A stretch of 64,000 bases of DNA, taken from CAZMSQ01 sp964569025. GTDB taxonomy: Bacteria; Bacteroidota; Bacteroidia; Chitinophagales; Saprospiraceae. The stretch's first letter is position 1; every line of letters begins with the position of its first letter. Below the pieces are notes generated by a model. It was given only the letters and a program-made list of their open reading frames with translations. It searched no databases and had not been told where the DNA came from. Shown piece by piece: positions 1 through 9,058 of this stretch. The position numbers were made by a program, and so were the translations under genes. The stretch is taken from NCBI GenBank assembly GCA_964569025.1, contig CAZMSQ010000009.1, forward strand, positions 1 through 64,000, in the 5' to 3' direction.

Positions 1-224
1 AGCTCATCGACCCGGAAAACACGCTCGGAGAAATCAGAACTGTGCATAAATCCGGAGAACTGAGCATCAATGGACACTTGAAGGTCAGCACTCTTGAACA
101 GCACTTTCATGATGATTACGGCCTGAACGTGCAGGTTTTCCGCCGGTCGGGAGATATCTGGCTGCAGACAACCTCCACGGACGAGTGGACATTAGCTGAG
201 CAGGACAAGCGCGGTCACGCATAG
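1..224 (+). CDS. C-terminal part of a small conserved Bacteroidota protein
   Basis: The reading frame is open from the window edge (first full codon at 3) to a TAG at 222-224, so this is a 3' fragment. A GTG at 42 could start a 60-residue protein, but the upstream codons (LIDPENTLGEIRT) read as continuous protein. The end of the protein (KVSTLEQHF..LNVQVFRRSG..WLQTT..DEWTLAEQ) resembles a conserved Bacteroidota hypothetical protein of about 110-120 residues that I know only from memory. No function is assigned. It converges with the stress protein at 244. Confidence 0.6.
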   Translation, partial: LIDPENTLGEIRTVHKSGELSINGHLKVSTLEQHFHDDYGLNVQVFRRSGDIWLQTTSTDEWTLAEQDKRGHA

Positions 225-243
225 AGAATGCGTGCAAGCTTGG

Positions 244-1101
244 TTATGATTTCAGTGTATGTGATTGGATAGAGAGAATGGGTGTATTGAGATGATAAGC
301 CATCTCCTTTGCACGGCTGAACCTGAAAAGTTCTTGGAAGAAATTGCGCCGGTGTGTCACCATGGCAAGCATATCCATATTGGCTGCTTCCATAAATTGA
401 GATATGGCCGCCCGAATACTGGTGCCTTCAAGAATTTGAATTTCAAACTGCGGGTATTCGATTTCGAGGGTCTTTTCGAATGCCTCCGCGCGGTTCAGGA
501 AAGCCTCAGTATGTGCCAAATCGACATTGACGCAACTGACTTTCGCCTCGAATCTTGCAGCAAAGTCGACCACACGTCTAATGGCTGCGATTTCCTCGGA
601 CTTGAATTCGGTGGTCACGGCAATATTGTCAATCTTACCATCAAATTCGGCGTCTTCGGGCACGGCTAAAACGGGGATATTGGCATTCTCCATCACTTCT
701 CCTGCTACGCTACCGATGAAAATCTCTTTTAACCCGGTCGCTCCTTTGGTGCCCATGATAATCATATCTGCATCCTCCTTTTCAGCCGTTGCAACGATGG
801 CCCTCACTGCATCTTCCGATTTCACAAGCACGCTTCGCAAGGCAACATGAGACCGATTGTCTGCTTCTGCGATCTCATGCAGAATGGGTAGATTGTCTTG
901 AAAATCCTTGAATTCTTCCTCTTCAATCTGCTCATAGAATTCGAGGAGTGTATGGGGCAGACTCGCCTTTTTGATAACTGGAATATGATACACATGCAAG
1001 GCAAGTAAATCGGCATTAAGGCGATCAGCTACTCTGAGTGCGTATATGAAGGCATTGTTTGCAGCATCAGAGAAATCAGTAGGAAAAAGAATTCTGGGCA
1101 T
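244..1101 (-). CDS. Universal stress protein, two Usp domains
   Basis: A 285-residue cytoplasmic protein with tandem Usp folds. The first domain begins MPRILFPTDFSD and ends with the nucleotide-binding signature GTKGATGLKEIFIGS followed by IPVLAVP, the classic G-2x-G-9x-G(S/T) ATP-binding motif. The second domain (from about residue 155) lacks that motif and ends in TPILSIQ. The length is usual for two-domain Usp proteins in Bacteroidota. It lies 24 bp downstream of a CBS-domain gene on the same strand, so the two are probably one transcript. The role in stress or energy-state response is inferred from the family. Confidence 0.93.
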   Translation of the reverse strand: MPRILFPTDFSDAANNAFIYALRVADRLNADLLALHVYHIPVIKKASLPHTLLEFYEQIEEEEFKDFQDNLPILHEIAEADNRSHVALRSVLVKSEDAVRAIVATAEKEDADMIIMGTKGATGLKEIFIGSVAGEVMENANIPVLAVPEDAEFDGKIDNIAVTTEFKSEEIAAIRRVVDFAARFEAKVSCVNVDLAHTEAFLNRAEAFEKTLEIEYPQFEIQILEGTSIRAAISQFMEAANMDMLAMVTHRRNFFQELFRFSRAKEMAYHLNTPILSIQSHTLKS

Positions 1102-1125
1102 GAGTTCTGGCGATTTGAAGATTGG

Positions 1126-1551
1126 TTAGTGATAGGCGTGAGCGAGCAAGTCGTAGGTGGTTACAATCCCCACCAATGTTTCATCATGATCCACAATCGG
1201 TATGGCATGAAACAAGTTTTCCTTGAATAAATCTGCAGCAGCCTGAATCGTGGAATCTTTGCGGAGACAAACTACACTGGAAGTCATCACCTCTTTGACG
1301 AGTAACGAGCGCATCAATTGGTCATTGTAGGACTCCACTTGTTTGTTCTTAAACAACGTTATCCCGTGCAGAATTCTGTAATAATCTGTCCTGCTGACCA
1401 TGCCCACCACCTTCCGCTGTTCATCCACAACCGGCAGATGGTGAATAGTCCGGTTCTTGAAAACCTGATCGACCTCCGTCATAATGGTATCTGCCGACAG
1501 GGTCATGAGGTCTGTCGTCATGATGTCTGACAATCTACCTTCGTGTGCCAT
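1126..1551 (-). CDS. CBS-domain protein
   Basis: 141 residues consisting almost entirely of two CBS motifs: residues about 8-65 (IMTTDLMTL..HLPVVDEQRKVVGMVSRTDYY) and about 85-140 (VMTSSVVCL..HAIPIVDHDETLVGIVTTYDLL). CBS pairs bind adenine nucleotides and usually act as energy or redox sensors. The gene directly precedes the universal stress protein, a common pairing. A -7-like element at 1706-1713 may drive both, giving a leader of about 150 bases. Confidence 0.92.
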   Translation of the reverse strand: MAHEGRLSDIMTTDLMTLSADTIMTEVDQVFKNRTIHHLPVVDEQRKVVGMVSRTDYYRILHGITLFKNKQVESYNDQLMRSLLVKEVMTSSVVCLRKDSTIQAAADLFKENLFHAIPIVDHDETLVGIVTTYDLLAHAYH

Positions 1552-1704
1552 GGTGGTTTATTTGAGTAAAAAAAAAGGTGCCAACTTTCTCATTGTGCGA
1601 GGTTATTCATTTCCGGATTCTTTTCCTATGATTCCAGCCGTAATCTCGAAATGATTTTTGTCAGAACCCCCGGGTGAATCCAATTTTTCCGGATTCATAG
1701 AAAC

Positions 1705-2079
1705 TCAAATATAGGAATTGTTGAACAAGGAGTTGGAAAGGTCAAAGAGACTGACAATCAGAAAATGAATTGTGATCACTATCGCAAGCGATACAAACAT
1801 GAAGGACGAACTTTGTCGCATCCTGCTCAGGAAAACGATTGTGAAGCCCATGACCAACATATCTCTGGACAAAACAAAGAGATTCTCTGTGAGGGTGCTC
1901 TTGGCGAATGCCAGAGTGAGAATGTAAGCGATGTACCCTAGGAGGAACAGTCGGCTCATGCGCTTTGCTTTCCGGCGGTCTTTGCGATAGAAAAACCAAA
2001 GGACGAGTCCTGAAAGGCTCACATAGAAGGGCACTATGTATAGCGAAGTTAACACATGTGTAAGGTATGAACTATTCAT
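1705..2079 (-). CDS. Small integral membrane protein of unknown function
   Basis: From the ATG at 2079 (MNSSYLTHVL) this encodes 124 residues with about four hydrophobic segments (IVPFYVSLSGLVLWFF, LFLLGYIAYILTLAF, DMLVMGFTIVFLS, FVSLAIVITIHFLIV) and a basic loop after the first (YRKDRRKAKRMSR). An upstream ATG at 2148 would add 23 residues but would place the coding region across the trxB -7 box, so I prefer the inner start. It is divergent from trxB. I do not recognise the family. Confidence 0.65.
   Translation of the reverse strand: MNSSYLTHVLTSLYIVPFYVSLSGLVLWFFYRKDRRKAKRMSRLFLLGYIAYILTLAFAKSTLTENLFVLSRDMLVMGFTIVFLSRMRQSSSFMFVSLAIVITIHFLIVSLFDLSNSLFNNSYI
1706..1713 (-). promoter_or_regulatory. 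Bacteroidota -7 box for the CBS/Usp pair
   Basis: CAAATATA on the plus strand reads TATATTTG on the minus strand, an exact TAnnTTTG match. It overlaps the stop codon of the gene at 1705-2079. No convincing -33 TTTG was seen. Confidence 0.4.
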
Positions 2080-2130
2080 GACTTTATGAAAGGAGCTGGA
2101 TGAAAACTGGAGCGGGAGGGTGAAAATTTG

Positions 2131-2138
2131 TAAGTTTG
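2131..2138 (+). promoter_or_regulatory. -7 box of trxB
   Basis: TAAGTTTG is an exact match to TAnnTTTG, 22 bases before the trxB ATG, predicting a very short leader. No clear -33 TTTG is visible at the expected distance. Confidence 0.5.
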
Positions 2139-2160
2139 CATCATTCAAAAACTACAGAAC

Positions 2161-3096
2161 ATGTCAGAAGCAAAAAAATGCGTAATTATTGGCTCTGGTC
2201 CAGCAGGGTATACGGCGGCTGTATATGCAGCTCGTGCGAACATGGAGCCGATTCTCTTTACTGGTCAGGAGCCCGGAGGCCAGTTAATGATTACCACCGA
2301 TGTTGAAAACTACCCCGGGTATCCTGAGGGTGTAATGGGGCCACAGATGATGGAGGACTTCAAGAAACAGGCCGAGCGGTTTGGTACAGATATTCGGTAT
2401 GAGCTCATCAATAAGGTTGACTTTTCGGAGCCGGTACACAGAATCTGGACGGAATCAGACGAAGAAATACATGCTCATTCGATTATCATTGCTACAGGAG
2501 CCAGTGCAAAGTGGCTTGGACTGGACTCTGAGCAAAAGTTAATGAATAAGGGCGTTTCAGCATGTGCGGTATGTGATGGATTCTTCTTTCGCGGACAGGA
2601 TGTGGCCATTGTAGGTGCGGGAGATACGGCTGCGGAAGAGTCGCTGTATCTATCCAAGCTCTGCCCAACTGTTCACATGCTGGTGAGACGCGATGAAATG
2701 CGGGCATCCCGCATTATGCAGGAGCGTGTGATGAAAACCAAGAACATCATCATTCACTGGAATACAGAGACTCGTGAGATTATTGGAGAAGACGAGGTTC
2801 AGGGAGTACGTGTGTTCAACAATAAGACTGGCGAAGAGCATACCATTGATGTCAAGGGATTTTTCGTCGCTATTGGTCACAGCCCAAATACCTCCATTTT
2901 TACTGACTGGCTGAATCTCGACGACACTGGGTATATCATTACTGAAGGGAAGAGTACCCGGACAAACGTACAAGGCGTTTTTGCCAGTGGTGATGCGCAG
3001 GACCGAATTTACCGGCAAGCTGTCACCGCTGCTGGCACAGGTTGCATGGCAGCGCTTGATGCAGAACGTTACCTGACGGAAGAAGGGATTATCTAA
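2161..3096 (+). CDS. trxB: Thioredoxin-disulfide reductase
   Basis: 311 residues, the normal length for a low-molecular-weight NADPH thioredoxin reductase. The FAD-binding GSGPAG lies at residues 11-16, the redox-active CAVC at 135-138, and the NADPH-binding GAGDTAAEE at about 152-160. It reduces thioredoxin in the cytoplasm; a candidate partner, trxA, lies at 28241. The fmt gene starts 11 bp after its stop, so the two are probably cotranscribed. Confidence 0.97.
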   Translation: MSEAKKCVIIGSGPAGYTAAVYAARANMEPILFTGQEPGGQLMITTDVENYPGYPEGVMGPQMMEDFKKQAERFGTDIRYELINKVDFSEPVHRIWTESDEEIHAHSIIIATGASAKWLGLDSEQKLMNKGVSACAVCDGFFFRGQDVAIVGAGDTAAEESLYLSKLCPTVHMLVRRDEMRASRIMQERVMKTKNIIIHWNTETREIIGEDEVQGVRVFNNKTGEEHTIDVKGFFVAIGHSPNTSIFTDWLNLDDTGYIITEGKSTRTNVQGVFASGDAQDRIYRQAVTAAGTGCMAALDAERYLTEEGII

Positions 3097-3107
3097 AACA
3101 CCAGTGC

Positions 3108-4037
3108 ATGCGGATTGTCTTCATGGGCACCCCGGAATTTGCGGTGCCCTCCCTGAGAATTCTTCACGAGTCTTCGCATACCATTGCCGGGGTCGTCACC
3201 GCTGTGGACAAACTCGGAGGTCGGGGCGGGAAGCAGAAGCTGGAGTCGGCCGTCAAACAGTATGCGGTGAGTGAGGACATCCCCCTGCTGCAGCCCCCGA
3301 ATTTGAAAGATGCAGGATTTTTGGACGACCTTCGGGCACTCAAAGCTGACCTTCAGGTTGTCGTCGCATTCCGGATGCTGCCTCGGGTTGTTTGGGACAT
3401 GCCACCAATTGGCACCATCAATCTACACGGCTCATTGCTTCCTGCATACAGGGGTGCAGCCCCGATTCACCGGGCAATCATGAACGGAGAGACGAAAACA
3501 GGGGTCACCACGTTTTTCCTGAAACACGAAATCGATACCGGAGATATTCTGCTGCAGCGCACCCTGCCGATCGGTCCGAATGACAATGTCGGCGATGTCC
3601 ATGACCGCATGATGGAGGTTGGTGCACAAGTCGTGTTGGAATCAGTCAATGCAATTGCTCGCGGAGACTACCTGCTGAAGCCACAGGATGAGTCTCTGGC
3701 CAGTCCGGCTCCGAAAATATACCACGAAACTTGCGCCATTTCATTCAACCGGCCAGCGGCAGAAGTCCACAATTTTGTGAGAGGTCTTAGCCCCTTCCCC
3801 GCTGCCTGGACAACCCTTGGCGGAGACAGGCTGAAAATTCTTGAGACGCATTGCGAAATGATACCTCACGACTATGAACCCGGCACTCTTGTTTCGGATG
3901 GAAAAACTGTTTTAAAGTACGCTTGTACAGATGGGTTTTTGCACGTCACTTCACTGCAATTGCAGGGACGCAAGCGAATGTCTACACGCGATTTCTTAAA
4001 TGGGTATGACATTTTACCATACGCCAGTATCGTATAA
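3108..4037 (+). CDS. fmt: Methionyl-tRNA formyltransferase
   Basis: 309 residues, full length. The N-terminal formyltransferase domain starts MRIVFMGTPEFAVPSL and carries the substrate-binding motif HGSLLPAYRGAAPIH (His at about 107) and the catalytic Asp in HEIDTGD. The C-terminal OB-like domain follows from about residue 205. It formylates initiator Met-tRNA using 10-formyl-THF. It sits 11 bp after trxB and ends at a strong hairpin terminator. Confidence 0.97.
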   Translation: MRIVFMGTPEFAVPSLRILHESSHTIAGVVTAVDKLGGRGGKQKLESAVKQYAVSEDIPLLQPPNLKDAGFLDDLRALKADLQVVVAFRMLPRVVWDMPPIGTINLHGSLLPAYRGAAPIHRAIMNGETKTGVTTFFLKHEIDTGDILLQRTLPIGPNDNVGDVHDRMMEVGAQVVLESVNAIARGDYLLKPQDESLASPAPKIYHETCAISFNRPAAEVHNFVRGLSPFPAAWTTLGGDRLKILETHCEMIPHDYEPGTLVSDGKTVLKYACTDGFLHVTSLQLQGRKRMSTRDFLNGYDILPYASIV

Positions 4038-4047
4038 ACGCACACAA

Positions 4048-4085
4048 AAAATGGGGAATAGAGGTTAATCCTCATTCCCCATTTT
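4048..4085. terminator. Bidirectional intrinsic terminator between fmt and pruA
   Basis: Inverted repeat AAAATGGGGAAT (4048-4059) / ATTCCCCATTTT (4074-4085), extended by GAGG/CCTC around a TTAAT loop with one bulged A. The flanking A and T runs let it serve the convergent genes on both sides. Confidence 0.9.
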
Positions 4086-4101
4086 ATTGTATGTCAATAT
4101 G

Positions 4102-5730
4102 TTATTCCCCTAGGAAAGGATACCGATAGTCGCGCGGAGACAGGAAGTTCTCTTTAATGGCGCGAGGAGAGACCCATCTGTACAGATTCAGCACTGACCC
4201 TGCCTTATCATTGGTCCCTGACCCTCTGGCCCCGCCAAAAGGCTGCTGGCCAACGACTGCACCGGTGGGCTTATCGTTGATATAGAAATTGCCGGCTGCA
4301 TGTCTGAGTACATGAGCAGCTCTGTTAACGGCAGCCCGATCCCGGGCAAAAATAGCCCCGGTCAATCCGTAGGGTGAAGTTTGATCACAAAGCCTCAGAG
4401 TCTGCTCGAACTCATCGTCAGGATACACATACACGGTCAGAACCGGCCCAAATATTTCTTCCTCCATGGTCACATAATGGGGATCTTTTGCACGGATAAC
4501 CGTTGGCTGGATGAAATAGCCCTTTGACTTGTCGCACTGTCCGCCAATGATGACATCGGCATCTGGTGCGCTGGCAGCATTGGCGATATAGCTGCTGATT
4601 TTATCGAAGGATCGCTCATCGATGACTGCATTGATGAAGTTGGAAAACTCTTCGACGGTTCCCATTGAGAAGGATTCAATATCTGCCTTCAGACCCTGCT
4701 CTATGGCTGGCCAGAGGCTTTCAGGGATATAGGCACGGGAAGCAGCAGAGCACTTTTGCCCCTGGTATTCAAAGGCACCGCGAGACAAAGCTGTGACTAC
4801 GGATTGGGCATCGGCTGAGGGGTGCACCACTACAAAATCTTTCCCTCCGGTTTCTCCTACAATTCGGGGATATGTGCGATAAGTGCTGATATTATTTCCG
4901 ATGGTACGCCAGAGGTGTTGGAATACTTGTGTACTTCCTGTAAAATGCAGTCCCGCGAAATCCTGGTGGTTAAAGACAATATCACCTGCCACAGGCCCGT
5001 CGACAAAGACCTGATTGATGACTCCGGGAGGTAATCCTGCCTCATGGAGGACTTCCATAAACACAGCAGCAGAATAAATCTGCGTTTCCGCTGCTTTCCA
5101 AACCACGGTATTGCCCATCATAGCGGCGCTGGTCGGCAAATTACCGGCGATGGCAGTAAAGTTGAAAGGGGTAATGGCAAAAACGAAGCCTTCAAGCGGA
5201 CGGTATTCCATCCGGTTCCAGATGCCGTCTGAGCTGTGAGGCTGGGTCTCGTAAATCTCAGTCATGTATTGCACATTGTAGCGCAAAAAATCGGCAAGCT
5301 CGGCTACCGCATCTATTTCCGATTGGAACACGTTCTTCGATTGGCCAAGCATAGTGGCAGCATTAATCTGATTCCGATACGGACCAGACAACAAATCGGC
5401 TGCTTTCAGGAAAATAGCTGCCCGATCCTGCCATGGCATATTTTCCCAATCCTCTTTTGCACGAAGTGCTGCATCAATGGCCTGATGCACATGCGTGCCG
5501 TCACCCTTATGGTAGTATCCCAGGGTGTGGCTCAGCTCATGGGGCGGATGTATGGCCACTCGGTCTCCGGTTTCGATGGGTTTCCCGCCGATGATCATCA
5601 TGATTTCCCGCTCTTCTTGCTTGCACGTACTCAAAGTATGCTGCAGGCTGGCTCTTTCGGGACTTCCTGGCGCATAATCAGGAACAGGTTCGTTAAGTGG
5701 GAGCGGGGTTTGAAAAAAGGCATTTGCCAT
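4102..5730 (-). CDS. pruA: 1-pyrroline-5-carboxylate dehydrogenase
   Basis: 542 residues, typical of the single-domain P5C dehydrogenase (ALDH4 type), which oxidises glutamate semialdehyde/P5C to glutamate with NAD+. The catalytic glutamate is in VGETGGKD (E293) and the nucleophile in GQKCSA (C327). The C-terminal KPTGAVVGQQPFGGARGSG motif is characteristic. No proline dehydrogenase gene is in the window. It lies 53 bp downstream of coaD on the same strand and ends at the shared terminator. Confidence 0.95.
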   Translation of the reverse strand: MANAFFQTPLPLNEPVPDYAPGSPERASLQHTLSTCKQEEREIMMIIGGKPIETGDRVAIHPPHELSHTLGYYHKGDGTHVHQAIDAALRAKEDWENMPWQDRAAIFLKAADLLSGPYRNQINAATMLGQSKNVFQSEIDAVAELADFLRYNVQYMTEIYETQPHSSDGIWNRMEYRPLEGFVFAITPFNFTAIAGNLPTSAAMMGNTVVWKAAETQIYSAAVFMEVLHEAGLPPGVINQVFVDGPVAGDIVFNHQDFAGLHFTGSTQVFQHLWRTIGNNISTYRTYPRIVGETGGKDFVVVHPSADAQSVVTALSRGAFEYQGQKCSAASRAYIPESLWPAIEQGLKADIESFSMGTVEEFSNFINAVIDERSFDKISSYIANAASAPDADVIIGGQCDKSKGYFIQPTVIRAKDPHYVTMEEEIFGPVLTVYVYPDDEFEQTLRLCDQTSPYGLTGAIFARDRAAVNRAAHVLRHAAGNFYINDKPTGAVVGQQPFGGARGSGTNDKAGSVLNLYRWVSPRAIKENFLSPRDYRYPFLGE

Positions 5731-5783
5731 AACGGAAATGAATTTTGTTGAAAATGAATGAGAATTTCAATCAGAACATCAAT

Positions 5784-6284
5784 TCAGATGTGATGTTTTG
5801 AAGACCGGACGTCTGCCGGGCCATCGGGGCCGAAATGCAGTTCGGACGGCAAAAATGGTCGGGCATCACCCTGCCCGGTAATGATTTCACGTACAATGGT
5901 CGAGCTGATGTGTGAGTATTCAGGCTGGGCAATCAAAAATACAGTCTCGAGGCCTTCCCCAACAATGTGATTCAGCTGGGAAATCGTCTTTTCATAATCG
6001 AAATCAGAGGCATTTCGCAGCCCACGAAGGAGATACTCAGCATTGATTTTCCGGCAATAGTGGGCCGTCAATTTTTCGAAAGTACCAACTTCCACTTTAG
6101 GCATGTTATGAAAAACGGCTTCCAGCCATGCCTTGCGCTGTTCGAGGGAAAAAAGAGTTGATTTGTTGCTATTGGAGCCGATGGCTACCACAATCTTATC
6201 GAACAGGGGAAGTGCTCTTTTGACGAGGTCTACATGACCGATGGTAATCGGGTCGAAGGACCCCGGGAAGACAGCAATTTTCAT
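5784..6284 (-). CDS. coaD: Pantetheine-phosphate adenylyltransferase
   Basis: 166 residues. The nucleotidyltransferase signature GSFDPITIGH is at residues 8-17 and ISSTIVREI, the second ATP-binding motif, is near 127-135. It catalyses the penultimate step of coenzyme A synthesis (4'-phosphopantetheine + ATP to dephospho-CoA). The C-terminus is slightly extended (PADVRSSKHHI). It lies between a secreted protein gene and pruA, all on the minus strand. Confidence 0.96.
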   Translation of the reverse strand: MKIAVFPGSFDPITIGHVDLVKRALPLFDKIVVAIGSNSNKSTLFSLEQRKAWLEAVFHNMPKVEVGTFEKLTAHYCRKINAEYLLRGLRNASDFDYEKTISQLNHIVGEGLETVFLIAQPEYSHISSTIVREIITGQGDARPFLPSELHFGPDGPADVRSSKHHI

Positions 6285-6323
6285 GACATTCAGCCATTTG
6301 TTCGGCCAAAAAGGTACTGAATT

Positions 6324-6884
6324 TTATTCACTCAGCAGCTGAAAGCTTTCCAAAAACCGGCCGGCATCGGGACTGAGGCTGTACGGGGCAGCACAGACCA
6401 CTTGCCATGCATAATACCGGCTTCCTGCCACAAGCGCACGGGTCCGGATTGCCACCTCCCCATCGCGGTAATCAATTCGCCAACGATACCCCGGATTTCC
6501 CGATGCTCTATCTGCCTCAGCATACCTCACCTCCCCTCCGACACTTTCTACCGCCGCCTCAACAGTTTCGCGAAAGAATTCTTGCAGCAACTCGACAGAA
6601 TCTGCATGAACCACACTGGGTGGAAAATCACAGTAACTGATTTGATAGAAATAGATACCAGAGGTTTCCACGGCTTCTTCTTCTGTTTGGAGAATGTAAA
6701 GGTGCGTGGTGAGGTCTCCAATATCAGTCGATGCTTTGACGGACTTCTGAACCAGCTGCCCGGGCACCTCCACTTTGAAACGCCCCTCCGGGGCTCTGTG
6801 CAGAATCCATCCATTCCCTTGAGAAAACCCGTGGTGGGGTCCGCACATGAGACAAGTGAGATAGATGAGAAGACGAAAAGGCAT
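6324..6884 (-). CDS. Secreted protein of unknown function
   Basis: 186 residues beginning with a short signal-like segment (MPFRLLIYLTCLMCGP) and a likely cleavage near GFSQG, so probably periplasmic. The rest is a compact mixed alpha/beta protein (APEGRFKVEVPGQ.., ..YFYQISYCDFPPS.., ..YRWRIDYRDGEVAIRTRALVAGSRYYAW..) whose layout resembles small Bacteroidota proteins starting with a post-signal FKVxxPG strand. No catalytic motif is seen. It follows the VWA-like gene by only 6 bp, which suggests a functional partnership. Confidence 0.75.
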   Translation of the reverse strand: MPFRLLIYLTCLMCGPHHGFSQGNGWILHRAPEGRFKVEVPGQLVQKSVKASTDIGDLTTHLYILQTEEEAVETSGIYFYQISYCDFPPSVVHADSVELLQEFFRETVEAAVESVGGEVRYAEADRASGNPGYRWRIDYRDGEVAIRTRALVAGSRYYAWQVVCAAPYSLSPDAGRFLESFQLLSE

Positions 6885-6890
6885 AGAGCA

Positions 6891-8987
6891 TCAATAAGCG
6901 CCATAGAAGCGTCTGAGAAACCATTCCAGGGCGAGCAAAGCCGCAAGCAAAGCGAACACCCACTTGAAGTGCATCAGGGGTTTGTTTTGATCAGTTTGGT
7001 ACACCACCGGGCGCACCTCCGATGATTTAATAAGGTCACTCAATGCGCCAATTGATTCAGCCCGAAAAAACGAACCTCCATTTTGCTCACTCAGACGTTG
7101 AAGCATTCCGTGGCGAGCGGTTGTTTCGAATGCCTCCAGTTGGAGAGACTCCACACTGAAGCGCCCTTCTGCTGTGAGTGTCCCACCGCCAGTCACTGCC
7201 TCTGCAACATACCGATAGTTTCCCATGGGGAAAAACCCGGCATTCAGGGTATAACTCTTTCCGGACCGGCTGCATACAAAGTCATACTCTTCCCCCTGTT
7301 CATTGATAATGGTTACCGATACGTCAGACTCATTGACCAATTCATAGGAGGCATTATACAGCTCTGCGGAGAGAATAATAGGTTCGTTTTCTGCAAATAT
7401 ATTGCTGGCTGCTTCCACCCTGAACCTGCGTTTGTCTTCCCTGACACTCAGATATTGAACTATTTTGGCCACCATTCCATCAAAGAGATCATGGTTTCCG
7501 TTTTTTAGAAAATCAAACAATCTCCATTTCCAAAGGCCTTCAGCAGTCAGAATTCCGGTGCGGACTGACTTTGATTCTCCAAAGACAAACAGTGGATATT
7601 TCGTATCAATTTTGCCGATCCGTTGCCAAAGCATCACTTGACCAGCAGGGCCTGCTTCGTAATTGCCAAAGGGTGCGATAAGGGGCGCAAATGAGGGGAG
7701 CTGACTAGAGAGTGTTTCATCAATGGAAAAAAGGGAGAATGCAGGGTCAACAGAAGCCTGAACATCGTTGGTGTTTTGCCCGTCGACAGTGAGTTGAACA
7801 AGATTTTCAAGATGATCGAGCCTGCTGAAATCAGTTTGCATACCGAGGATATGAAGCCTCGGAAGATTCAATTCGTCAAGTTGAGTAAGCAAGGTCTTTC
7901 CTGCCGGGGCTATCCCGGGTATTTGATGGAGAATGACCATGTCAAAAGACTCCAGATTTCCATCAAACTCATCAGCCATGCTGACGGTCACCTCGTAATT
8001 TCGATTGATGGTGATTGCCTGACGGAGGGCGGATATGTCCGGGTGGGGTGAGCTTCCAACGATCAGAATTTGTTGACGGGCATCAAGCACATCAACAAAA
8101 ATATCTCTGGCATTATTGATGACCGATGCTTCACCGTTCAGTTGAGTTAATGACACCTGATAGCGCTGCATTCCCGGCTGATCTGCATCGAGCACAACCT
8201 CCCTGGTTTGAAAGAAGTCTTTCGTTTTAATTTCCAGTGCTTCCTGATGCACAGTCTGTGGGCTGCCCGTCCCGATACGCTGTACCGTCAAGACAGGGCG
8301 TTCACCTGCACAATTCAGGGCCTGAACATCGATTTCCACCGTAAACTTATCTCCGAGATACGCGATGCGGTTATGGAACACCTTACGCAAAACCACATCT
8401 CGTCTTGCGGTGGTATCTCCAAGCCCTATGGTGTGGAGCGGAGCAGCAAGGCGTTTGGAGGCATAGAGTGGATTGCTCCCGCGGTTATAGATTCCATCAG
8501 TTGCCACGATGAGTGCGCCGACATTTTGATTGGTATAAAGGTCGCAGATGTCAGAGAGTGCTTTCGAGAGATTGGTCACTTCCTTGTCTCCCTTTTCATC
8601 AAGGCCGGCAGAGAGTTCATCTCCGAATGAATAACGGTCGACCTGATATTGATTCTCCAGAGAGCCAAGCATTGAGCTTATCGATGCTTGATAAGCTGCT
8701 AATTGCGCTTCTGACATGGATTCCGGAACAGAGCGTGAGGCATCTTGTAGAAAGACGATGATGGGATCTTTGGTTTGAGTCGCTATCGTTTGAAGAACGG
8801 GCATCAGCAACAGGGAGCTGACCAGAAATACGACTGTAAACCTTAATGCTGGAAGTAATGCCCGAAGCCAACCTGCCTGATCAGCAAATCGGCTGTCCCG
8901 GTAGTATGATATGACAGTGACAAACACTCCAAACAGAGCGCAGACTGAAAGATACCAGACCGGATATTGGAACGTAAGATCTCCCAA
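6891..8987 (-). CDS. Membrane-anchored VWA-like protein
   Basis: 698 residues. Two N-terminal membrane segments (about residues 9-27 and 44-63) are followed by a VWA-like domain from about 77. That domain keeps a DASRS element like the DxSxS metal site, and later IVATDGIYNRGSNP. A middle part (ILIVGSSPHPDISALRQAI..FDMVILHQIPG) looks like a glutamine-amidotransferase-type fold. The protein ends with a transmembrane helix (FKWVFALLAALLALEWFL) and a basic tail. The bulk should be periplasmic. Related architectures occur widely in Bacteroidota without known function. It precedes the secreted protein gene by 6 bp. Confidence 0.85.
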   Translation of the reverse strand: MGDLTFQYPVWYLSVCALFGVFVTVISYYRDSRFADQAGWLRALLPALRFTVVFLVSSLLLMPVLQTIATQTKDPIIVFLQDASRSVPESMSEAQLAAYQASISSMLGSLENQYQVDRYSFGDELSAGLDEKGDKEVTNLSKALSDICDLYTNQNVGALIVATDGIYNRGSNPLYASKRLAAPLHTIGLGDTTARRDVVLRKVFHNRIAYLGDKFTVEIDVQALNCAGERPVLTVQRIGTGSPQTVHQEALEIKTKDFFQTREVVLDADQPGMQRYQVSLTQLNGEASVINNARDIFVDVLDARQQILIVGSSPHPDISALRQAITINRNYEVTVSMADEFDGNLESFDMVILHQIPGIAPAGKTLLTQLDELNLPRLHILGMQTDFSRLDHLENLVQLTVDGQNTNDVQASVDPAFSLFSIDETLSSQLPSFAPLIAPFGNYEAGPAGQVMLWQRIGKIDTKYPLFVFGESKSVRTGILTAEGLWKWRLFDFLKNGNHDLFDGMVAKIVQYLSVREDKRRFRVEAASNIFAENEPIILSAELYNASYELVNESDVSVTIINEQGEEYDFVCSRSGKSYTLNAGFFPMGNYRYVAEAVTGGGTLTAEGRFSVESLQLEAFETTARHGMLQRLSEQNGGSFFRAESIGALSDLIKSSEVRPVVYQTDQNKPLMHFKWVFALLAALLALEWFLRRFYGAY

Positions 8988-9058
8988 AGCGGTTGTGATT
9001 TAGAGTGAACAGGCCACAGTGGCTCATGCTCACTTTACAGGTTCTTTTGAAAAGGCCG

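Noticed and set aside
265..669. Long open frame on the plus strand
   Set aside because: It is antisense to the universal stress protein, whose domains are clear, and its translation has no family features.
5236..5751. 171-codon plus-strand frame
   Set aside because: It lies antisense to pruA, a full-length enzyme with catalytic residues; codon pattern is that of a shadow.
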